From contig NW_005434642.1 of NCBI RefSeq assembly GCF_000315625.1, positions 361,179-425,178 of the forward strand: DNA of 64,000 bases, written 5' to 3'. A program made the position numbers and the translations under genes. The DNA comes from Guillardia theta CCMP2712. Taxonomy: Eukaryota; Cryptophyceae; Pyrenomonadales; Geminigeraceae. The first letter of the stretch is position 1; each line of letters starts with the position of its first letter. The notes beneath the pieces were generated by a model, which was not told the origin of the DNA, ran no database searches, and saw nothing but the letters and a program-made list of their open reading frames with translations. Positions 53,737 through 61,710 of this stretch are shown here, piece after piece.

Positions 53737-55132
53737 TCAAACATTGTCGACTCGCCGCAGGATGAACGTCGTTCCTTTGTTTCCACGCGAGCTGCATGAT
53801 GCAGTGGTTAGAACAAAACAGGAGAAAACGACAGGGTATGAGTCAGCCGGACATTCTCAAATTTTGCGAAAGGAAAGTCGTATCGAGCCATCCTTTCGCC
53901 TCGTCGCCCAACAGCCGAAAAGGAACCTGCAGATCATGAACGTGAATGGCGAACAGGGTGAAACACGTAATACAGGATATGGGATGCGGAGAGGTCCGAG
54001 CTGTGAGAAACAAGCTCAGGGGAAGGCCTGATAGCAATGCACAGCTCACCTGGAAGTATGCTAGATCGAAAGTGAAAGAGATTCTCTGTGGAAAGAAAGA
54101 CGATTTGATCGTTCACGCCATGTCGAAAGAAGAGAACGAGTTGCACCTTGCTGGTCGCCCTGTCGACGGTTGCGGCGGCACTGGAGCAGCTTCAAGTCAG
54201 AGACAAGGTTGGAGGGAGTAGTGGTACCTCAGTCTGAGATAGAGGTTCTCTCCGCTCCCGAAGCGAACATATTGATCCACACGAGGATCTTGACCCTGCG
54301 GCAGTGTGATCAGAGACAAGACTGTTGAGAGAGTTTGCAAGCTGAGACCTGAAGCCGAATGTTCTGAGTGATCGTGATGCCTTCAATCGATGTTACTGTC
54401 CTCTGGACCCCGATGCCCTCAGCCGCGATCTCGGTCTATCGAGCGCTCACCTGGATAGGAGAGGAGGAGGATGCTTGTGTTATCATCTCGGAGACCTTGC
54501 TGTCCTCTCCCAAGATGCTTGACAGAACTCCCTCGAGGCCAGGCTTCGTCCCGTCCACGCGCTTTCCTGGGATGGTGTTGTATCAGAGGAGAGCTCGCAG
54601 CGCCATGGCCGAGGTGCACCTAGAGGATTTCGGAGGTCGAACTTGGACTTGGAGGTGTACAGCAGCTCCCAATCTCCCTCTATCAGAGACGATACAGCTG
54701 GGTCCGCTACCCCTCCTGCCTCCTCCAGGTTGTCGATCGCGGATTGGATTTCCTGCACACGCCATCAGCACGCATCCCCCCCCCCCCCCCTCCTCTCGAG
54801 CGTCGACCAGCGGGTCAGTCCCTCACCTACCTGCAGCTGCTCTTGGGTTGCTCGCTGTCCTCGGCCTCTCGTTTGGCGGATCAGCTTCATCAAGCTCTGC
54901 TCCACGTCCGCTGAAGTAGCCGAGCACACTATCCCAGCCCTTGCTGCTCGCCTACTGCTGTGCTGCCTGCCGACCTTCCTGTCATGGGCAGGGAGGGGAA
55001 TGGAGGTAGGATCGACCTGGTTGACAGACGCGGAACGGAAGCATCATGAATAAGGTGGCTGCAAGTGAAGGAGAAAGTGTCTTCCGCAAGGACAGCGAGG
55101 CACAGAGCGAAGAAAAGCCGGGAAGGGCGCAT
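53737..55132 (-). CDS. Plastid fibrillin / PAP-family protein
   Basis: Plastid lipid-associated protein of plastoglobules or thylakoids. Ten small exons join in phase: 55132-55017, 54978-54831, 54752-54620, 54566-54496, 54417-54349, 54295-54228, 54180-54147, 54085-54050, 53926-53853, 53791-53737 (267 aa). Residues 1-21 are a signal peptide ending FS, then Phe22 and a basic transit region (RKVGRQHSSRRAARAG). PAP motifs in order: IEGDWELLYTSKSKFD, NPLGKRVDGTKPGLEG, SIEGITITQNIRL, RISFTFDLAYFQ, VPFRLLGDEAKGWLDTT and the C-terminal NLRISRGNKGTTFIL. The ending matches plant fibrillins whose last block reads NLRISRGNKGT. Divergent from the LRR gene with 255 bp between starts. Confidence 0.92.
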
Positions 55133-55387
55133 GCTGCTGGTCCTGTTTGATTGAGGTGATAGTTAGTGAAGCTCCCTTGCTTACAACCGGATTCTATCTG
55201 CCATATCACTCCACTTCCCCCTCTTCCTCCTCTTCCTCCTCTTCCTCCTCTTTCCCGCCCCCCTTGGTCGTTTGCCATGGGCATGTTCTTTTAAGCGCTC
55301 GATTCTCCCTGCGGCAGCAGCTCATTTGTTCTAATTGACAGCTGCTGCCCCCTGCCCTTTGCCGGGGAACATGCAGGAGAGCGCAGG

Positions 55388-57691
55388 GTGGTAATGGGAG
55401 GGGAGGAGACGCTGCTGAGGCGCGCGGCGCTGGCAGTGGCTGAGAACGAGGAGAGGTATGAGAGCTTCGGCTGCATGCCAGAGGATGTCGCTGATCGGAT
55501 CATGTACGCCATTCAACAGAGGGGACAGGTGTCGCTGGGGACCTTGCTCAAGTTCTCCTCGTGCACCCTCACATCCGTGGGACTGGGCAGCCATGGCGTT
55601 ACTGACGACTGGATGTTCGTGCTGTCATGCATGCACTTGAAGACGCTGGACCTCTCCTCCAACCCGTGGCTGACTGATGCCGGCATCGCGCTCTTGGTCA
55701 GCTTCCCAAGGAGTACAAGCGGGGGGCGGCGCAGCAAGCAAGACGGAGGGCGGGCTTCTCCCATGCCGAGGAGGAGGAAGAGCTCTTCGAAGAAGAAGAT
55801 GGTCAGACAGGAAGGAAGAAACTCTGAAGACTCGGAGAGCGCAGGGTCTACGCCCTCCTCCTCCTCCTGGAACGACTCGTGGAGCATGGAGGGCTGCATG
55901 AGCCGGTGGAACTTCGCGGGAGGTTCCCCATCGCTCTCCGTGCAGAGCCTGATCCTAACAGGAACAGGAGTGTCCAACAGCGGGCTAGCGTTTCTCCCCC
56001 AGCTTCCCCACCTCACCAGGCTGGAGATCGGGCAGACTGATCGAATCTCCAATACCGGCATGCAGTGGGTGGCCAGGTGTGCTGGACTCTCGGAGCTCCG
56101 GTGCACTTTCCTGCCCAAAGTTACCACAGGCGTTCAGTTCCTCTCAGAGCTGAAGGGCCTGACCTACCTTGACTTGCAGGGCTGCTCCAAGTTGACCGAC
56201 GCCTGCGTGCAGCCGCTGGCTTCTCTTGGATCCCTCGAGAGGCTCGACCTTCGCTTCTGCCCCAAGATCAGCAATGTCATGTTGAGAACCTTCGCGCTCC
56301 TCAAGTCTCTGAGTGACCTGCAGCTGTCCTCCTCAGGGATCCGCATCGCCGACACGTCCAACATGCCGTACTGGGAGCTGAGCGTGCTGAAGCTTGTTTC
56401 CATCTCGCTCTCCGAGTGTCTAATAGAGCCCAGCATGCTGTCGACATTGTCATGCCTGGAGAGCTTGTACCTCCTCCGATGCTCCTTCTGCTCTTGCGAT
56501 CGATGCAACCTGAGGCATGCACACGATGCGAGGTGCGTGCAGGGGGACTTGCACGGGTCTCTCCTATCCCTCAAGCGCCTCCGGTCCCTCCAGCTTGTTC
56601 GCTGCTCGCTGCCGGACGACTGCATCGACGCTTCTCTCTTGAACGGGCTGACGATGCTAAACCTCTGCGAGAGCCAGTATGCCTCTGCCTCCCTCCGCCA
56701 GATCTTTCATCAAGGAACGTCCCTTGCAAGCCTGAACCTGATGGGATGGGATGTTGGCCATGAAGAGGTCGGCGACAAGGGGCAGGAGGCGGAGTCGAGA
56801 TCGCTGAGCCTCTCTCTCCTTGAGAGGTTGGAGCTTCCTCGCTTCGTGGGCATCTCCGCACACCTTCGGGATTTCTCCGGCTTCTCCATGTTGCGGACGC
56901 TCGACCTGAAGCATTCCGACATGCGCGATGAGGCAGCGGCATCGCTCATGAGCTTGCTGTTCCTGGAGTGGATTGACGTCTCCAAGTGCAAGGCGCTCAG
57001 CCTTCACGGGCTGCTCGCTTCCCTCCCTCCCAATGTCAGGCACCTGTTTGCTCGAGGGCTCAAGGTTCACTTGGATCATGGCGAAAGGGCTTCGAGGTCC
57101 CTCCCTTCCGGGCAACGGAACAAGCGGGCGGAGGAACAAGAGAGTATCTTCGAGATGAGCGACGAGGAGGGCGACGACAACGACGACGATAACGATCGGC
57201 GAGTGGACGAGCAAGAGGGGGAGTTCGGGAGCTGCCAGGAGGAGGGAGACTACCTGAACTCCTTTCACCGTCTCGATCAGCTTGAAACCCTTGATATCAG
57301 CTCCAGCGACATCCTCATCTCGAAATTTCTCGGAGAATTCCCTCCTACCCTTCGCGTCTTGAAGCTCAACCAGTGCGTGAACGTCTGCAGACAGCTGCAC
57401 ACCATCCTCCCCGAGCAGCTGCAGCAGATCGAGCTCAACGGATGCTACAGTTTCGGGGACGTCGGCCTCCAGTCCATGGTGCGCAAGTGCAAGCGGCTCA
57501 GGGACATCAGCCTTGTCGGCGTTCCTTTCGGAGATGCAGGAGCTTGCTCCATCGCCTCCCTCAACAGCCTGCAGACTCTGAGGATACAGACCGACTCCCG
57601 GACGCCCCTCACCGACCATGGTCGTGCGATCCTCTACTCCAAGCCCAATGTCACGGTGATCTCCGTCACCAGCGGCACTAGCATCTACTAG
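55388..57691 (+). CDS. Leucine-rich repeat protein (RNI/AMN1-like), 767 aa
   Basis: Single exon. Leu-rich repeats of the cysteine-containing/RNI type run through most of the protein (LKTLDLSSNPWLTDAG, LTYLDLQGCSKLTDACVQPL, LERLDLRFCPKISN, LDISSSDILISKF, QIELNGCYSFGDVGLQSM), the class found in F-box LRR proteins and AMN1. No clear F-box is seen at the N-terminus. A Lys/Arg-Ser insert lies near 115-160, and an acidic Asp run (DEEGDDNDDDND) near 595-606. No signal peptide. Likely a protein-protein adaptor; partners cannot be read from sequence. Confidence 0.85.
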   Translation: MVMGGEETLLRRAALAVAENEERYESFGCMPEDVADRIMYAIQQRGQVSLGTLLKFSSCTLTSVGLGSHGVTDDWMFVLSCMHLKTLDLSSNPWLTDAGIALLVSFPRSTSGGRRSKQDGGRASPMPRRRKSSSKKKMVRQEGRNSEDSESAGSTPSSSSWNDSWSMEGCMSRWNFAGGSPSLSVQSLILTGTGVSNSGLAFLPQLPHLTRLEIGQTDRISNTGMQWVARCAGLSELRCTFLPKVTTGVQFLSELKGLTYLDLQGCSKLTDACVQPLASLGSLERLDLRFCPKISNVMLRTFALLKSLSDLQLSSSGIRIADTSNMPYWELSVLKLVSISLSECLIEPSMLSTLSCLESLYLLRCSFCSCDRCNLRHAHDARCVQGDLHGSLLSLKRLRSLQLVRCSLPDDCIDASLLNGLTMLNLCESQYASASLRQIFHQGTSLASLNLMGWDVGHEEVGDKGQEAESRSLSLSLLERLELPRFVGISAHLRDFSGFSMLRTLDLKHSDMRDEAAASLMSLLFLEWIDVSKCKALSLHGLLASLPPNVRHLFARGLKVHLDHGERASRSLPSGQRNKRAEEQESIFEMSDEEGDDNDDDNDRRVDEQEGEFGSCQEEGDYLNSFHRLDQLETLDISSSDILISKFLGEFPPTLRVLKLNQCVNVCRQLHTILPEQLQQIELNGCYSFGDVGLQSMVRKCKRLRDISLVGVPFGDAGACSIASLNSLQTLRIQTDSRTPLTDHGRAILYSKPNVTVISVTSGTSIY

Positions 57692-57739
57692 ACTTGTCAC
57701 TCGATTCAATGATTTGTACAGCATCGTCATTAGAAATAA

Positions 57740-58580
57740 TCATAGTAGCCCGGGCCTACTGCCTAAAGTACCACCGCTGATCGGCGACTTACAGCCTCGG
57801 CGACTCAGCCTGTACGGTACGACGTCGGCTCGGAGCCTCGGAGCCCGGCCCTCCCGGGCACACTGCCCGGGCCGCCGCCGCGCTCCTCAGGCAGTGTCAC
57901 GTCGCCGCGCGCGGGGCCGGCCGGGCGCGGCGGCCCCCCGGTGCCAGGCGTCCAGCCGACTCGGATGAGTCCGCCGCTGGGGGCGCGGCGAACTTCGGAA
58001 CAGTTCAACGGTTGAACATATCAGTCACGATTGATTGCGGCTTCAGCGATATTGATTGCAAGTTCAGCGACCCACGTGATTGCAGTGAATATAAGGCACG
58101 CCGCTGAGCCTAAGTAAGAGAGGCCGGGCCGACGACACGGGGCCGGGCGTGCGGCGCGGCGCGGTCTGAGAGTCAGTGAGGCAGACAGCCGGCGCCGCGG
58201 CCGCGGCCGCCCGCCGGCCCAGCGGAGTCACTCCGGGTGATAACGGCCTGTCCGTCATCACACGGCGGTGACCGTACCGTGCCCCCACCCGGTACTGGCA
58301 CTGTACGGGCCGTAAGTTCCGACGGTTCATGTCCGTCACTGACAAAGGCGGCCCCCCCGGCCCGGCCGCGCCGCACCGTGACCCGCCGCCGGCGCTGAAG
58401 CTCGGCCGCGGCGGCCCGGACCGGCCGGCGTACGCCGTCCGATCCAGACGCACCGTCACTGACCCGGCCCGGGCGCGGCACACCGTGGCACCGGCCCGGG
58501 TGGCACGGGCCTGACGGTACTATTCAATGATTCGGTACCGGCCGCCGGCGGCCGGGCGTCACGGTGCAGGGAACTTCGGA
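57740..58580. repeat. GC-rich island, dispersed repeat copy D
   Basis: The longest island: about 840 bp with two GC-rich lobes around a normal-composition middle (58000-58110). It has AATCATAGTAGCC at its left edge (as at copy A), AGTTCAACGGTT (as at copy A), GAACTTCGGA twice (as at copy C), and GTGACCGTAC and CGTCACTGA words. Non-coding. Confidence 0.6.
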
Positions 58581-59297
58581 ACCCACTGATTAAATCACTT
58601 AACTCAGATGATTTGAATCGATTGCTGTCAAAATGTCGCTTCGGGACAGTGCGAGAAGAACGGAGTTAGGCGGGGTGAAGGAGGAGGAGGAGGAGGAGGA
58701 GAGGGGGGGGGGGCCGAGGGCGAGGGAGAGAGAGACGAATGAAAGACCAGACACAGGGAGTATGAGATGATCTACGAGGAGGTGAAGAAGGAACAAGGGT
58801 GTCGAAGCGAAGTGGAGCAGAACGTAGACTGGAAGCAGATGAGAACTTGGAGCGGAGAGGAGAAAGCAGTGATCGTTGAGTTGGAGAAGCAGATTCCAGA
58901 CATCGATGAGGAAGAATAGGATTGTATATGTTCAGTGAGCATAAAAGGACGGGCATTTCTTCCGAATGCGAGCAGGATACTTGAATATAGCTGGAGTGGT
59001 ACAGTTTTTTCTCAGTCCCACCTGGACCATTGAACACCGTCTCCCTTTGAGCTCGGTTTAATTTCAGTTCGTCCTTCAGGAAAAGACCTGCGATTATCAG
59101 AAAACAGCTGTCTGAGCACAATGAAGGAAGAAAGGTAAGTCATTCAAACGAGAACTAAGCTTGAGCGATTGACACTGTTGGAAGGGAGAATTCGTTGGCG
59201 AATGCCGGAATAGCTTTGTTCAGCGCACAGGTAGATATCGAGCCGGAAACTTCAGTCTAGGTGTAACTATGAATCACAGATTCTCTCGTCGGCAGCA
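58581..59297. other. Intergenic, possible small frame and 5' exons
   Basis: Contains a GAGGAG microsatellite (58678-58710) and a 50-codon frame at 58767-58919 (+, acidic, MIYEEVKKEQGCRSE...), which I do not call. 59121-59231 holds two possible upstream exons (ATG at 59121; donor AAAG|gtaagt) of the four-TM gene that do not join cleanly to its coding frame and may be 5' UTR. Confidence 0.4.
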
Positions 59298-60128
59298 ATG
59301 TTTGTCCTCCTGTGCTCTTTATTCTTTCAAATGGGAGACGACCCTTTTTATCGGAGCGCCTTCATCCCTTCGTACTCTACGGTGAGCTGGAGCGTCCTAG
59401 AGGGTCAAACATCTGCATGCACTGGCCTCTGCCAAGGAAGTGGCTGCCTTGTGCTCCGGTCACTGTGAGCTGCAGGCCTGGACGGTCGGGTCGCTAGTCC
59501 TCCTCACAGTCTGCGACTTCCTGTTCACTGTACGTGAAGCAGATAGATCCTGGGAGATTTTGAGCTGAAAATTTTGTTTTCCTGCAGAGCTTTGCTGTAT
59601 CGGGGATCGTCTACTCTCAACGTCTGATCGCTGTAACCCTCGGCTATTCCTCCTGACTTTTGTTTGCAGCCGAAGGACTAGGAAGTTTCTTCGTAGCCAA
59701 GTTCCTCATTCTCATCCTCTACTTGATCGGTAGGACTTCGGCCAACAACCCAGTCGATGCTGACAGTCGCGTGCGCAGTGTTCGGGTGCTCGACGGCCTG
59801 GACGGGCACGGAGATCTTCTTTTCTTTGTACTTGTGCAATGTTAATAACCGGTGATGCTGATGGGCGTCGCAGATTCTATTTGGTGTACTCGATAGCAGA
59901 GATGTACATCGCAATTGCGCTGCACTCGGAACTTCTGAGAGGTTGGACTGTTGCTGTTTTCTACACACATCTCACCGCTGGCTTTCTCAATGGACAGGCA
60001 ATAAGGAAGAGGATGATGACAAGGTAAACGTTGAATCATGTGCCATGAAGCGCTCGGCTGATGTTGTGTTCATTCAGCCGTATCAATCTCCTGGCCATAC
60101 CGGCAAATATGTCAGCCGGTTTGTTTAA
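59298..60128 (+). CDS. Small four-TM membrane protein, 141 aa
   Basis: The family is not recognised. Eight small exons join in phase: 59298-59381, 59476-59529, 59588-59621, 59670-59729, 59779-59827, 59874-59941, 59998-60023, 60078-60128. The product has four hydrophobic segments: MFVLLCSLFF at the start, VGSLVLLTVCDFLFTSFAVSG, FFVAKFLILILYLIVFG and IFFSLFYLVYSIAEMYIAIAL. A short acidic tail GNKEEDDDKPYQS follows. Joining exons restores continuous hydrophobic helices with phase agreement at all seven junctions, which is the evidence for the model. The start at 59298 is uncertain, since upstream exons may add residues. Confidence 0.65.
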
Positions 60129-60382
60129 ACAGCCACTGGGACAATTATGTGTAGGGTTGGAACCCAACTCAGAGGGCTCAAAGTTTGAACTGCTCGAAGG
60201 GAACATCCTCTTGAGGATTGCAGAGCTCAGTCGTGCATTCCTTGTCACCGAATAACATCCTGCATGAGGTTTACAAGACCTTCCATCTCAACGACCCGTA
60301 AGGGAAGATTACCTGCTTGACTTCTTGTTGTCATACAGCGCAAGAAAATCCTGTAACAAATGGTTTACAATCATAAATATGA

Positions 60383-61194
60383 CTATTTAGAGAGATTGAA
60401 AGCTCCTGCCTGCATCTTTGACTTGACTTCGTTGTAGTACGTCTTCAGATCTCCGGCATCGGAAGGTTTCTTGCCGGCTTTCAGCTCGTCTACAGTCTTT
60501 ATCACAGATCTTCGTTGACAGCAAACAAACTCCTGGCTTACCTTGGAGGAAGTTGATCTCAACCTGGAGCGATTCCATCGCATCACAGCTCTCTACCATC
60601 AACCCAGTCCAGACTCCCGCATCGGCGCCCAACAGATTGTTCTTTGGCAAGTTCTTTGCCGCCTTCTTGAACATGAGCTCCATCGAATCCCTGGTGAACG
60701 GTTCCTGCATTGCTGATCAGCCGTGAGGAGAAAGTGATCATGGCCACCGTCACCTTCGACAAAGTCTGTATCACGATCGGCCAGGACGAGGAGTCTTGGA
60801 TCTTCCCCTCCAGGCTCTCAAGGACTTTAAACGTATCCTGCAGTTTCTTCCAATCCGCAGGGTCTGCAGGGCCAGGGGGGAGGGGAGCGCGGACAGGAGT
60901 CCCTCCGTACGAGGGCAGAGGCAAGAGGATGCTGCTGGACAAGAAGGCCATCGCGGTCAAGACCTCTCTCCTTCCTACATGCTCCATGCCGAGCCCCATG
61001 CTCACAACGAGCGACGGGGAGCGGGAGCGAGGTAAGGACATGGAGCCCTGGCTGATGCGACGTTGGAAGCATCCTCTGGCTGAGGAGGAGACGCGGAGAG
61101 CATGCGCGCTTGACGAGGAGGGCTGGGTGATGAAGGAAACCACTTGTCCCAGCTGCAGCAGCGCTGCGACCATCACGACAGCCCACTTCTGCAT
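60383..61194 (-). CDS. Plastid thylakoid-lumen-type protein, possibly PsbQ-like
   Basis: Three exons in phase: 61194-60754, 60704-60542, 60489-60383 (236 aa). The presequence is tripartite: a signal peptide (WAVVMVAALLQLGQVVS) followed by Phe21 and a Ser/Arg transit region, then a second hydrophobic signal after GRREVL (TAMAFLSSSILLPLPSYG). The twin Arg and the hydrophobic stretch suggest Tat import into the thylakoid lumen. The mature part, about 125 residues, looks all-helical (DWKKLQDTFKVLESLEGKI, TRDSMELMFKKAAKNLP, DAMESLQVEINFLQDEL, DLKTYYNEVKSKM), resembling the four-helix bundle of PsbQ-type oxygen-evolving-complex subunits. PsbQ identity is a fold-level guess; lumenal targeting is better supported. 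Confidence 0.75.
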
Positions 61195-61710
61195 GGCGCT
61201 GCCTTTTGCGAAAAGTCCGCTGAAGCAATACTTTATAGAGGTGCCCGCTGTTACTATAAACTCCTTGGTACAAATCAATGGAAATATTATGAAAAGGAAG
61301 CAAAATGAACATTAAATAAATGTCAAAAGTCGAGGCAGAAATGATGTTTCCCTGCAGTCGGGATCCTGATCCCAATGAAAGCCCTCAGGAGAAGGGAGGA
61401 GGGGAGAGGGGGAGAGGAGAGGAGGGGGGGAGAGGAGAGGAGAGGGGGAGAGGAGAGGATAGTCATTCTTTTATCACATAGATCTAGTGCACCTCTTATG
61501 AGTGGAGGAGTGTTATATCAGTGATCAACAAGGCTAAGGTGAAGCAGTCGCTGAATGAATCGACTGGCATGGACGGAATTAAGCAACTTGCAACAAGTTT
61601 GAACGAAGTAGCATCCTCGTGCTCATGGTATGCTTCATTGAGATCCCTCGAACCCGTCTGATGGATGGACGCACAGGAGGAGTCAGTCGCTAGCAAGCTC
61701 GGCCTCGAGG
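61195..61710. promoter_or_regulatory. Divergent intergenic region
   Basis: About 515 bp between the starts of the lumenal protein (-) and site-2 protease (+), so it should contain both promoters. A GGGGAGAGGAGAGG purine tract lies at 61391-61458. No defined element recognised. Confidence 0.4.

Noticed and set aside
58767-58919. 50-codon acidic frame (MIYEEVKKEQG...)
   Set aside because: Too short and unmatched to call; could be the tail of an unseen gene, but no joining exon was found.
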